In this document: in pieces, positions 28,370 to 37,241 of the stretch
How the letters are laid out: every line of letters begins with the position of its first letter
Position numbering within the stretch: the stretch's first letter is position 1
NCBI GenBank assembly: GCA_006503475.1
Contig: RSEH01000047.1
Location: 1-64,000, forward strand
DNA from: Stentor roeselii
Taxonomy: Eukaryota > Ciliophora > Heterotrichea > Heterotrichida > Stentoridae
Direction: 5' to 3'
Length of the DNA: 64,000 bases
The notes under the pieces: generated by a model
What the model saw: the letters and a program-made list of their open reading frames with translations, nothing else
The model's database searches: none
Told to the model about the DNA's origin: nothing
Translations under genes and position numbers: made by a program

Positions 28370-29899
28370 TTTTCATTGTTAATAATGTTTGAGTTCATCA
28401 AAAACTTTTGGAAGGAAATGTTTAACTTGACCAAGACCTGGTCGATCCGTCGCCAGATGCTTGTTTGTTACTTGATAGTGATGGTCATGATTTTGTTCCT
28501 TATCCTCATTGTAGTAGTCATCAATATTTACACCTTGCGAATGGAGACTGTTCGAGAAATCGACAAGACTTTAAATGAGCAGGCCGAGCAGAATATTTTG
28601 CAGTTGATTAAAGAAACTGGAATTTTAATGCATTCTCAAATCACACAGGTTGGTGCAATGTTTGAATTTGTTCAGAATATGGTGAATGAGATGCAGAATA
28701 GTGAGACTTATTCTTTAGCAACAATGCTTTCTTATACTGCTGATGACTTACCTGAAAAATGCTGGATTTACACTCAGAATAATGAAAAAGTGTGTAATAC
28801 TTTTAGCAGCTATTGGAGTGAGAATATGGATGACATTAATCAGACCTTTCTTGACCAGACCTCTTCTTTGGATAATATCTGGCCTTCGATTATGAAATTG
28901 ACGAGTAATGTCGCTTTGAGGTATCATATGTTTGCTTTTCGTGAAAATTTTGTTAGGAACTTCCCTGGAGTCAATGTGGACCAAACTGCGTACATGGAAT
29001 TGGAATGGGTCCAAAAATGCAAGAATAATAAGAACAATAGCAATATCATCACAGGGAAATACCTGGATTCATTGTTTAAAACGCAATTGGAGATTATTAC
29101 TATCGCTTACCCTTTATTACTAAATGGAGAGTATATAGGGTGCATGGCTGCTGATTTACCTTTAAACAATCCAAATTACATATTAAGTGAAATTTACTCT
29201 GTAAAGTACCTGGACTCTGGCTTTGTTAGTATTGTTAATCAATCAGGAACTTTTCTAGATCATGAAGATTTCTGGGAAAATGAGAAACTCAACAAATCTT
29301 ATCCTGAACTGTGGAATAAACTGAATTATTCTGATGAATGTCACTTTTTTATACATCATTATGAAATTTATCGAGTTGCTGGGTATAAACTTGCGGTGAA
29401 ACTGACTGAATCCACTACGGACGATGGCGATTCTTGGGACTATATGGTTTTAATGGTTGTCAAGGAAAGTGAGATCATGAAGTACCGCAATGAAAGTAAA
29501 GATAAACTTGAAAGTGCCTCTGTGATGCTTATTGCAATTACACTCACTTGTTCTATCATCACAATCGCAGTTGTTACTATTCTTATTCACTTTTTAGCAA
29601 AGTCTATCACTACACCTTTGAAAGGTATCATCGAGTTTACTAATAAAATCAATGCAAAGGCAACTGAAAAGGACATGGTTACTAAAGAAGAACTGGATAA
29701 ACTCAAAGAGGGAGATGACCAGGTCGCTGAACTTGTCAGGACTTATAAGGAACTTGCTGGAAGTCTTATCAATAAAAAGGAAGAAAATGTTCCGAAACCT
29801 TTTCAGGTCTCTCAAAATCGAGTTTTTCCTAGAAATGAAATGTACCAAAAAAATAAAATCGACTGGAAAAAACTGTTAGATAGTCTTTCTGATAACTAG
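28367..29899 (+). CDS. two-TM sensor-like protein with extracellular domain and HAMP-like linker
   Basis: 510 residues (504 if the ATG at 28385 is used). One transmembrane helix lies near residues 30-55 (VMILFLILIVVVINIY). An extracellular domain of about 330 residues follows, with a Cache-like end (AYPLLLNGEYIGCMAADL, then GFVSIVNQSG). A second helix lies near 380-405 (LTCSIITIAVVTILIHFL), followed by a HAMP-like segment (AKSITTPLKGIIEFTNKI) and a short tail. No kinase, cyclase or methyl-accepting domain follows. The layout is that of bacterial-type chemoreceptors and ciliate receptor cyclases stripped of the output domain. It could sense small ligands and signal through a partner; that is inference. 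Confidence 0.65.
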   Translation: MFSLLIMFEFIKNFWKEMFNLTKTWSIRRQMLVCYLIVMVMILFLILIVVVINIYTLRMETVREIDKTLNEQAEQNILQLIKETGILMHSQITQVGAMFEFVQNMVNEMQNSETYSLATMLSYTADDLPEKCWIYTQNNEKVCNTFSSYWSENMDDINQTFLDQTSSLDNIWPSIMKLTSNVALRYHMFAFRENFVRNFPGVNVDQTAYMELEWVQKCKNNKNNSNIITGKYLDSLFKTQLEIITIAYPLLLNGEYIGCMAADLPLNNPNYILSEIYSVKYLDSGFVSIVNQSGTFLDHEDFWENEKLNKSYPELWNKLNYSDECHFFIHHYEIYRVAGYKLAVKLTESTTDDGDSWDYMVLMVVKESEIMKYRNESKDKLESASVMLIAITLTCSIITIAVVTILIHFLAKSITTPLKGIIEFTNKINAKATEKDMVTKEELDKLKEGDDQVAELVRTYKELAGSLINKKEENVPKPFQVSQNRVFPRNEMYQKNKIDWKKLLDSLSDN

Positions 29900-30078
29900 G
29901 GTGTTAAATATAGGAGTAAATGATATAAATTTCTATGAATTGATCATGTTTATTATTTAATGACATTCATTTTGTGAATTAAGTTGATCTTTAGATAGTT
30001 GCTCAAATGAAATCTTTTTAATTAAAAAAACTCTCAATATATAAACTTTCATTATTTAATATCATTAAATAAAAATAA

Positions 30079-31833
30079 TCACGACTTGACCACCGGCAAA
30101 ATTTTCCTTTCAGTCTCTCTCCTTCCTTCAAAATTAGTAGAAAAAGGGCGTACCAGAAGTCGATCATCAATCTGAACAACCCTCCTCCTATTCCTAGTCT
30201 TTCTCTCAGTGAGTGCCGGTAATCTTTCTTTCTTTCCAAAATAAGGACTGACGAATCCATCAACCCTAGCAATTTTCATTTTTCCCTTCGGACTCATAAC
30301 ACTCGGTTTTTTTCTTAAATTTTTCAAACTTTTCTCTTCACTAAGTCCATTTTGCAAAGGCAAAGCAAGTAAAAACTGAAAACAAATCTTCGCAATATCC
30401 TGTCCAATCTTTTCCCAGTCACAAACTTCAAATATTTTCTGAAATTCAGATCCAAAAAAGCTAGTTTCAATTGTATAGCTATTAACAATACCGAATTGTT
30501 TAAACATCACAACTCGTGCAGTAGATTCTTTTGACTTATCCATTTTGAAATGTGAGTCTTTTAAAGAAAAGTGTGAATTATTTTTAGACAAGAGAAGAGG
30601 AACGATTTTCGCTTTAAAGTTGATTTCTTTTGAAGATTTTCCTGATTTTTTCGAGTTACAGCCGTACATGAAGACGTTTTTTTTCTTTGCATGGCTGTGA
30701 ATGTCGCAGATTAGGAAAATTTTGTGTTTTTCGTTAAGTGATTGAATAAGCTGCTTCACTGAATGGACTTCTGGGTGCAGGGCGAGTATTGGGTCAGTCC
30801 ATCGACGGTTGAGGTCGACTCCTAGTAAGGAACAACGAGAATTTCCGTATTTGACTCCATCTGGGTTAATCATTGGAATTATCACAAATACGAAAATATT
30901 TCTTAGTTTTTCAGCTTCTTCATGTTTACTGAGTAAAAAACTCATCATTCCAGATACAATGTGTGAAGAAGGAGCTTCACATGGATGCACCCTGCCGATA
31001 AAAACGACAACTTTTTTATTTTTTATGTCAGAATTGATATTATTCGTGATGGTCACTACTGGAACGTCAAGTCCTGATAAAGACTTGCAAACATTTTCGA
31101 TTTTACAGTACTTTTCTTTGCATTTCTTGTAAAGAGCGAGGGACTTTTCAAGGTCAGAATAAGTGAAAGGGTAAGAATAAGCGAAAAAAATCTTTGAATT
31201 CGATGAAAACTCAAAAGAAAAACTTAAAGCAAAAGCTTTAAGCCCATTGGTATAATTAAGAAACTTGCAATTTTTCCTAAAAGTGATATTTTTGCCTGAT
31301 CTCTGCCATTTATTGTCGATTTTCGCAACTATCTGCATTCCTTCTGACAAGGCCGAGTCCTGTTTCTGAATGTTGACAATGTGAAAGGTGACTTCAAGAG
31401 GTTTGGAAGGTTGTACAGAGAAATAAAACCAATGCGAGTATTTCTGATTGCTGTAGTCTTCCCGAAGTACCAACACAAATTCTTTTTCATTGTGTTGATA
31501 AACTTTAAGTAAGTTCCCTGATTCAAAGTCACTGTCAAAGGTCAGGTGAGACTTGCTGATCTCCTCATGTTGTGAGAATCGACTGAGTTTTATATTATAA
31601 TAATTGATCATATCATGATTATTCACTATTTCCGAGGTACTTTTTAAAGTCTTCGCAATCGATTCGTTGAACCCTTCATTAGAAAATAACGGATTCACAG
31701 TATTTTCATTAAAATAAACCAAATTCCTGTTATTTCCCTTCGACCCACATTTATCATCAAGTGCCAGAAGAGGACTTTCTTCACTTCTCTTAAACTGAAA
31801 GCTTTTACATGATGGTCTGAACAGATCTTCCAT
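30079..31833 (-). CDS. cytosolic carboxypeptidase, M14B (AGBL/CCP tubulin deglutamylase family)
   Basis: 584-residue zinc carboxypeptidase. An N-terminal beta-rich domain typical of CCPs (SHWFYFSV, FHIVNI) precedes the M14 catalytic domain. Zinc ligands sit in RVHPCEAPSS (His and Glu, about residue 281) and in CDIHSHAKK (His). The substrate-binding NPDG and DLNRRW motifs are present, as is the catalytic Glu in SYTIETSFFG (about 453). The usual HPGE is HPCE here. CCP enzymes remove glutamates from tubulin tails in cilia and centrioles and from other proteins. Which subfamily this belongs to is unresolved. The C-terminal 100 residues are basic. Confidence 0.85.
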   Translation of the reverse strand: MEDLFRPSCKSFQFKRSEESPLLALDDKCGSKGNNRNLVYFNENTVNPLFSNEGFNESIAKTLKSTSEIVNNHDMINYYNIKLSRFSQHEEISKSHLTFDSDFESGNLLKVYQHNEKEFVLVLREDYSNQKYSHWFYFSVQPSKPLEVTFHIVNIQKQDSALSEGMQIVAKIDNKWQRSGKNITFRKNCKFLNYTNGLKAFALSFSFEFSSNSKIFFAYSYPFTYSDLEKSLALYKKCKEKYCKIENVCKSLSGLDVPVVTITNNINSDIKNKKVVVFIGRVHPCEAPSSHIVSGMMSFLLSKHEEAEKLRNIFVFVIIPMINPDGVKYGNSRCSLLGVDLNRRWTDPILALHPEVHSVKQLIQSLNEKHKIFLICDIHSHAKKKNVFMYGCNSKKSGKSSKEINFKAKIVPLLLSKNNSHFSLKDSHFKMDKSKESTARVVMFKQFGIVNSYTIETSFFGSEFQKIFEVCDWEKIGQDIAKICFQFLLALPLQNGLSEEKSLKNLRKKPSVMSPKGKMKIARVDGFVSPYFGKKERLPALTERKTRNRRRVVQIDDRLLVRPFSTNFEGRRETERKILPVVKS

Positions 31834-31856
31834 TTACAATCAACTTGAACTGCACA

Positions 31857-33056
31857 ATGATAATCTCTACCCATCCAAACCTTAATAAAATGGAAGAAGA
31901 CTACCTTAAAGACCTTTTGATCCGAGAAAAAGAACTGAGACAAGCCGAAGAAGTCAGCGCGGCCGACTGCGAAAAGGTCCTCATCGATATCATTGAACGA
32001 GTCAAAGCCAAAGGCAACTGGGACACTGTCGGCGAATGGGTCCAGGTCCTTGCAAAGCGTCGGCGGCAACCAAAGCAGTCAATAGTCGGAATGGTCAAAC
32101 ACGTGATGGCCTTTTTAGAAGAACTCGAAAGAGACCACCCTTTACTTGGAACTCTCAGAACTGTCTGTGAAGGAAAGATTTACCTTGAAATCGAATTCGC
32201 AAGACTCACTAAAAGAATGGCTGAGAACTTTGAAAATCAGAAAAACCTTGAAAAAGCCTCTTCTTTGTTACAAGAAGTTCAAGTTGAGACTTATGGATCG
32301 ATGGACAAAGCGGAAAAACTTGAATTTTTAATGGAACAGTTGAGATTGCTTCTTGCTTTAAAGGATTTTATCAGGTTTCATATCATCAGCAAGAAGGTTA
32401 ACAAGAAGATATTAGATGAGGCTGGTATGGAAGATAGTAAAGTGAGGTTTTTGAGGTACATCATTCAGTACTACGACCATCAAAAAGACTACATGAACGT
32501 CGCTTTGTCCTATAAAAATATTTTTGATATGTTTGGAAATTCTTATGATGGAAATGAAGCTCTTCAAGAAATGGTCATTCATTTAATGCTCGTGCCTTTT
32601 TCCGCTGAACAGGCTGATCTCCTTAGAAGGATCCCTGAAGGTATTGATAAAGACTTAGCTGTTGTTGTCAGCATTTTAACTGGAAAGGAACTCGGCAGGT
32701 CCCCTGCCTCGCTTGAAAGGCTGATGACTGAAGAAAAATGGAAGATTTTACAGAGGAGGATCAATCAACACAATATTAGGACTATTCAGGTTTATTATAA
32801 AAGAATTACTTTGAGAAGGATTTCAGAATTACTTGATATGCCTGAAGCTGATGCTGAAACTGAAATTAGAGACATGGTCAGTTATATGGGATTCTCTGCT
32901 AAGATCAATAGGCTTGAAGGGTTTGTCTATTTTTCTAAGAAAGCTGATGCGCATGAGAAACTCAATGAATGGGGAACTGATATTTATTCTTTGCTCAATA
33001 AACTTGAAGAGGTTACTCATCTTATTCATAGGGAAAAAGTTATAGGTAATGCCTAA
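31857..33056 (+). CDS. PSMD12: 26S proteasome regulatory subunit RPN5 (PSMD12), PCI domain
   Basis: About 399 residues matching RPN5, a lid subunit of the 26S proteasome. The all-helical N-terminal solenoid (WDTVGEWVQVLAKRRRQPKQ, LRLLLALKDFIRF) is followed by a PCI domain ending with a winged helix (ITLRRISELLDMPEADAETE, KINRLEGFVYF). Two ATGs are possible, at 31857 and at 31890. The second (MEEDYLKDLL) follows TAATAAA, the context seen at other starts in the window, and may be the real one. The gene is divergent from the carboxypeptidase and tail-to-tail with the PHYHD1-like gene, with 8 nt between stops. Confidence 0.9.
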   Translation: MIISTHPNLNKMEEDYLKDLLIREKELRQAEEVSAADCEKVLIDIIERVKAKGNWDTVGEWVQVLAKRRRQPKQSIVGMVKHVMAFLEELERDHPLLGTLRTVCEGKIYLEIEFARLTKRMAENFENQKNLEKASSLLQEVQVETYGSMDKAEKLEFLMEQLRLLLALKDFIRFHIISKKVNKKILDEAGMEDSKVRFLRYIIQYYDHQKDYMNVALSYKNIFDMFGNSYDGNEALQEMVIHLMLVPFSAEQADLLRRIPEGIDKDLAVVVSILTGKELGRSPASLERLMTEEKWKILQRRINQHNIRTIQVYYKRITLRRISELLDMPEADAETEIRDMVSYMGFSAKINRLEGFVYFSKKADAHEKLNEWGTDIYSLLNKLEEVTHLIHREKVIGNA

Positions 33057-33064
33057 TAGTTAGA

Positions 33065-33910
33065 TTAAGTGTCCCAGGTTCGGAAAGGGAAATAATCTGG
33101 ACGTTGGATCCAGTTTTTCTCTGACCATTTATAAGAACCGTCTATGCAGTGTAGGGTGTATGCATGTCTCGACCGATCCGACAAGTTCTGTTCCGACCAA
33201 TGTACCAAATCTCCATGAAGTAAAACAACAGTTCCAGGTTTCGCTTCAATACAAACAGCTCCAGCAGTATGATACTGATAATTTCCCGAATAATTCATAA
33301 CATTTCCATCCCTTTCCCAAAATACCTGAGTTCCACTTTTCTGACTTCCAGGAACAGCAAACATGCAAGCATTTCCGACAGTAGCCTCTTCAAGAGCAAC
33401 CCAGATGCCAATACAACTCGGAGGTTCAGTGATGATATAAGAGCAGTCCTGATGTGCTTTGACCTCAGCTCCAATTTTCGGTGCTTTGATGATGTACATG
33501 CTTTGAACTATCTTCGGGTTGAAATTTCCCAAATCACTTAAAATTTCTTTAAATTCTTTCCGATAACTAAACTTTCTGAAGATATTGTCAAGGTCATGCA
33601 AAGCATGACCGATTTTATTAATCGCGTGATGCTTGTTCTTCACTGGAGGCTTCACAGAGTCTTCGAAAAAGAAGCTGATCTTGTGACCTGAGTCAAAAAA
33701 GTAATCGCTTACAGCTGTTGAACTTTGACGATGAGTGGTGAATGTCGGGTGAGTTTCAGGTGTCCAGGAGTCGATATGTTCCAATGCTCGAAGTTTCAGT
33801 TCTGCTATTTCTGTAGGAGGGATCAGCTTTGGAAGCACTAAGAAACCGTTTTGGTTAAAAGAGGAAATCTGAGCAGTGGAGAGAAATGAAAAGTTTCGTA
33901 AAAGTTTCAT
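33065..33910 (-). CDS. PHYHD1: phytanoyl-CoA dioxygenase domain protein (PHYHD1-like)
   Basis: 281-residue Fe(II)/2-oxoglutarate oxygenase. The iron ligands are in HQDCSYIITEP (HxD) and in LHGDLVHWSEQNLSDRSR, which also holds the Arg that binds 2-oxoglutarate. The closing ENWIQRPDYFPF matches PHYHD1. PHYHD1 hydroxylates an as yet poorly defined substrate. Ligands look intact, so an active enzyme is likely. Only 19 nt separate its ATG from the stop of the next minus-strand gene upstream. Confidence 0.88.
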   Translation of the reverse strand: MKLLRNFSFLSTAQISSFNQNGFLVLPKLIPPTEIAELKLRALEHIDSWTPETHPTFTTHRQSSTAVSDYFFDSGHKISFFFEDSVKPPVKNKHHAINKIGHALHDLDNIFRKFSYRKEFKEILSDLGNFNPKIVQSMYIIKAPKIGAEVKAHQDCSYIITEPPSCIGIWVALEEATVGNACMFAVPGSQKSGTQVFWERDGNVMNYSGNYQYHTAGAVCIEAKPGTVVLLHGDLVHWSEQNLSDRSRHAYTLHCIDGSYKWSEKNWIQRPDYFPFRTWDT

Positions 33911-33929
33911 ATTTGCATCATGGCTCTTA

Positions 33930-35306
33930 TTATTTAGACTGGAATTTATCTAATAGTGCGAGTTTTGCCCGAATGGAACTGATGATCATGTCGTTTACCT
34001 TGTCTCCTGCTTTGATACCTTTGACCTCTTCTTTCCCGTATTTTCCCATTTTCATCTCTTTGAGCTTTGCTCGTTGGTCGATGATCTCTGCCTTTGCTTT
34101 GATTTTTTCTATTTGGGAATGGTCGATTTCGTCTTCGATTTCTTTTTGAAGTTCAACGTGAAGGTTTTTGAATTGTTTCGGGTTCTGTTCTCGCACTTTT
34201 CGCTTTTCAGCGAGATAGTCAATTGTTTTTACTTCTTTTGTTTCTTCAGGTTCTTTTTTCTTGGGAAGTGATGGACGGAAGCCGATGTCTGACTTGTAGT
34301 CAGTGACTCCGATTTTTCTTTTTGCTGAATTTCGGTCGATTTCTGCACTTTTTATTTTCGACTTCGATTTTGATCTTGAAGCGTCTTCGAGTTTTGATGG
34401 GTCGACTGATGTTGGAATGAACATCTCTTTTACGAGTTTTGAGTATTGAAGGCGCTTGTTTATGTTTAACTGCTTTTCTTGTAGGCGACGCTCTTGCTCT
34501 TCTTTTTTGCGTTTTTCTTCTTCTAGAACTGCGATTGTGAATTTTGATTGCAGACTGTTCGAGGCCAAGTTAAGCTGAGCATCAAGTTTTTTCTGCTCAA
34601 TTTCTTTTTTCCTTCTATACTCAAACTGCCTTCTCAACTCCTCATGATGTTTCGAGTGTGCTTTAAGTTCATCAGGATTCAAAGGTTGAAAATCCATTCT
34701 TTTCTTAGCCAATTCCGCTTTATGTTGTTCCAACTGTGGCATAAGAACCTTTTGCTTATAAGCATCTTCCATCTGCTTGTAAAGTGGTTTAACATTAACA
34801 GGACTTCTACTAATTTCCTCTTTTTTCTCTTCAATAATTTTTTTCCTAATTTCCCCTTTTTTAGCCAAATCATTGAGCTTTAATAATTTTTCTTCTTCAA
34901 GTTTTTTCATGATTTCTTCCTGTTGTTTTCTCTGTTCTTCCATTTCTTGCAAGGCTTTCATCCGAAACTCTCTTTCTCGTTCTTGGTTTCTTTTTTGACG
35001 TTCAATGCGATCTTCTATCAGTTTTTTCGTGAATTCTTTAGTTTCCTCAGTTTTCATTTTTTGCTCTTCGAACTGTTCGTCTCTTGTTTTTTTATCGATT
35101 TTTGGCTTAGGGGGTGGGGGAGGAGGGTCTTCTTTAGGTGGCTTAGGTTTGAACCGCTGCCGTCTCTCTGGGAAAATAAGAGAGCTTGTGCTGAGACGTA
35201 GGATAAAAGCGTTTATCACTGACTGGGTCGAATGTTTCACGGCTTGTTGCATCTCTTCAGGCAGGTTTAAAGAAGTTAGTAGGCTGGTAAGGTGCTGAAC
35301 TGCCAT
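33930..35306 (-). CDS. coiled-coil protein, 458 aa, unknown
   Basis: Highly charged protein with a short folded N-terminus (MAVQHLTSLLTSLNLPEE), a Pro-rich patch (EDPPPPPPKPK) and long Glu/Lys/Arg-rich coiled coil (about 90-290). A basic linker and a C-terminal helix (KVNDMIISSIRAKLALLD) follow. The style is that of ciliate basal-body, cortical or axonemal coiled-coil proteins, but no family signature is seen. Open frames on the opposite strand across this region are mirror images of the repetitive coiled-coil codons. Confidence 0.8.
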   Translation of the reverse strand: MAVQHLTSLLTSLNLPEEMQQAVKHSTQSVINAFILRLSTSSLIFPERRQRFKPKPPKEDPPPPPPKPKIDKKTRDEQFEEQKMKTEETKEFTKKLIEDRIERQKRNQEREREFRMKALQEMEEQRKQQEEIMKKLEEEKLLKLNDLAKKGEIRKKIIEEKKEEISRSPVNVKPLYKQMEDAYKQKVLMPQLEQHKAELAKKRMDFQPLNPDELKAHSKHHEELRRQFEYRRKKEIEQKKLDAQLNLASNSLQSKFTIAVLEEEKRKKEEQERRLQEKQLNINKRLQYSKLVKEMFIPTSVDPSKLEDASRSKSKSKIKSAEIDRNSAKRKIGVTDYKSDIGFRPSLPKKKEPEETKEVKTIDYLAEKRKVREQNPKQFKNLHVELQKEIEDEIDHSQIEKIKAKAEIIDQRAKLKEMKMGKYGKEEVKGIKAGDKVNDMIISSIRAKLALLDKFQSK

Positions 35307-35320
35307 CTATTGATTATTTA
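35307..35320. promoter_or_regulatory. 14-nt divergent intergenic region
   Basis: Fourteen AT-rich nucleotides separate the start codons of the coiled-coil gene (minus) and the small plus-strand gene at 35321. Confidence 0.4.
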
Positions 35321-35654
35321 ATGGAAAACAGGAAAAAAACTCTCTCTGACTCAATCTCAGAAAATGACCAGAGTGTTCAATTTTATCATCGCGGGTCTCT
35401 TGACACTTCGCGGCGCTGTCCTAGTTCCAATGACAAGAGCTTTAATTCAACTTTTATCTCTGAACTCAAGAAAAGAAACAGTGACTATCGCAGAAGGAGC
35501 TCAGCCTCTGAAAGTTCTTGCAATGGATGCCAAGTATTTTAAAAAATTTAAAAGATTGGCCTATTTTAGGACTATAATAAAGAATTTTTTATACTTTTCA
35601 GGTCTTTTAATGAAATTTTCTGGTATTGATGATAGATTATTGACAAAAAGCTAA
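35321..35654 (+). CDS. small unknown protein, probably spliced by a 16-nt intron
   Basis: From ATG 35321 the frame gives a Ser-rich start (MENRKKTLSDSISENDQS) and stops at 35542 if unspliced (73 aa). An overlapping frame is open to 35654 and looks coding at its end (AKYFKKFKRLAYFRTIIKNF). A 16-nt GT..AG segment at 35481-35496 links the two frames exactly and would give 105 residues. Splicing is plausible given short introns elsewhere, but it rests on this one site. No family is recognised. Confidence 0.45.
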
Positions 35655-35863
35655 TTTTTCCAAGTCCTAAAATTTTATCTTAATTCAAAATCAACCTGAA
35701 AAATATGATTGACTTTTTTCAATCTCTTGATATAAAAAATACATAAATTTATCCAAACTCAAGTAATACTCTTCTCTAAACTTCCATCAACAAGACAAAT
35801 ATTGAAGAATCTGTCATTCCCATTTAATTTTCTCAGTCAGTAAATATAGTTGAAGACCTGACA

Positions 35864-36274
35864 ATGGACCTGAAATTAATTGAATCCAGCCAGAGCCATT
35901 CATCGAATTTAAATCAACCCGCGACCCCTCCAACGAAATCACCTGCTCAAAAAGTTTTCATTTGCAGTTATTGCGAAAAGACCATGAGTTCGAAGTACAT
36001 CCTGAAAGAACATGAGTACATCCATTCAGGTCTCAAGCCTTATATCTGCTCGTTTCCTGAATGTAAAGCTAATTTTAGACTACATAGTCAACTTTCAAAC
36101 CATCGTAAAAAGCACAAGTCTGCAAAAAAGTCTTCAGATGAAATTGAGCAAAATAATAAAAGTTTTGAGATGGATTCTTCATTAAAACTTCCTCCGATAA
36201 CGGGTCGAAAAGTGTTTTCAGCTGTTCCTAATATTTTCACGATGATTAGAGAAAAAAAGATGAGAAATAATTAA
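35864..36274 (+). CDS. C2H2 zinc-finger protein, 136 aa
   Basis: Two adjacent C2H2 fingers: FICSYCEKTMSSKYILKEHE with its second His, then YICSFPECKANFRLHSQL followed by two His. They are joined by a TGEKP-like linker (HSGLKPY), so sequence-specific DNA binding is likely. A basic tail follows, with no other domain. The gene is tail-to-tail with the bromodomain gene (36 nt between stops). Confidence 0.8.
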   Translation: MDLKLIESSQSHSSNLNQPATPPTKSPAQKVFICSYCEKTMSSKYILKEHEYIHSGLKPYICSFPECKANFRLHSQLSNHRKKHKSAKKSSDEIEQNNKSFEMDSSLKLPPITGRKVFSAVPNIFTMIREKKMRNN

Positions 36275-36310
36275 ATAAGGGAGTGAAACATGGTCTAAGA
36301 TTATCAAATA

Positions 36311-37237
36311 TTATTTTTTAAGAAGGGAGACAGTGAAGATTGCATTCAATAAGTTCATTTTCAGTAAGGATCTAGACTGGAAATCAACGAGAGGAGTAAG
36401 AGCAGCTCTCATGTATTCGATACTTTCTACTTTAGTGTGTTGTTTCACTTCTTCAACTACTGGTTCAGGTTTTTCTATGATTTCAGGAACTTTAATTTTT
36501 ACCACATTTTGAAAGTCATCTTTTCCTGTGAGTTTATCAAAGTTTAAGACTTCCTGGTACTCAATTTCAACTTTTCTCCTAACTTTTTCCTTAACCTTTA
36601 TTTCAGCTTCATTTTTTTTCCTTTCAATTTCTCTTTCAATTTCTTTCTGTCTTTCCTCTCTCGCCTTTTCTTCTCTAATCCTTTCTTTTTCCTCCTTCAT
36701 TTTCTCTCTTTCTGCTTTAATTTTTTCCTTTTCTTCCTTTTTCCGTTCAAGTTCTTCTTTAATCTTTTCCTTTTCCATTTCAACTTCAACAATTTTTTCT
36801 TCTTCTTTCAATTTCGCCCTTCGAACTTTTTTAACTTCAATGGTTTCCACAGCTCTTTTAATAGGAATCTTTTCTTCAACCTTTGGCTTTTCTCCATCGA
36901 ATTTTTTACGGTCCTGGTACATGTTCCACTGAATTTCGAATTGAGTTTGCAGGTCTTCGCAAAGCATTCGAACTGGATTGCGTGGATCGGTGTTGTACTT
37001 GCGGCAGTTCTCGAATATTAAGTAAACGTCTTCTAGGAACTCGTCTTGGGTCAGGTACTCTTTTCCCATCAACTTCTTTTTTATTGTTCCCAGGTCCATA
37101 GGCTTTTGGATTATTTCTAGGTAGTCTGGAATGTTTAGACCGATCACGTCGACTGGCTTTGAAAATGGCTTTGCACATGGTAGAACGTTTAAAGCCCGCA
37201 TTACGCCTAGCAAGTCATTTTTCACCTTGTTTTCCAT
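36311..37237 (-). CDS. bromodomain protein, 308 aa
   Basis: One N-terminal bromodomain (about residues 5-115): AKPFSKPVDVIGLNIPDY, IIQKPMDLGTIKKKL, and the acetyl-lysine-binding Asn in ENCRKYNTDP. It is followed by about 100 residues of charged coiled coil (Glu/Lys/Arg) and a short C-terminal folded segment. The shape resembles BET proteins, but there is only one bromodomain and the NET domain is not clear. It probably reads acetylated histones. Its start codon lies 4 nt from that of LYAR. Confidence 0.82.
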   Translation of the reverse strand: MENKVKNDLLGVMRALNVLPCAKPFSKPVDVIGLNIPDYLEIIQKPMDLGTIKKKLMGKEYLTQDEFLEDVYLIFENCRKYNTDPRNPVRMLCEDLQTQFEIQWNMYQDRKKFDGEKPKVEEKIPIKRAVETIEVKKVRRAKLKEEEKIVEVEMEKEKIKEELERKKEEKEKIKAEREKMKEEKERIREEKAREERQKEIEREIERKKNEAEIKVKEKVRRKVEIEYQEVLNFDKLTGKDDFQNVVKIKVPEIIEKPEPVVEEVKQHTKVESIEYMRAALTPLVDFQSRSLLKMNLLNAIFTVSLLKK

Positions 37238-37241
37238 AAAT
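37238..37241. promoter_or_regulatory. 4-nt gap between divergent start codons
   Basis: Only the bases AAAT separate the ATG of the bromodomain gene (37235-37237, minus) from the ATG of LYAR (37242-37244, plus). Both starts are supported by protein domains beginning right after them. Confidence 0.6.

Noticed and set aside
34548-35298. Plus-strand frames rich in Phe, Leu and Ser opposite the coiled-coil gene
   Set aside because: Reverse complement of Glu/Lys-rich codons; the hydrophobic look is an artefact, not a membrane protein.
36528-36932. Plus-strand Ser/Phe-rich frame of 134 codons
   Set aside because: Antisense of the charged coiled coil in the bromodomain protein.
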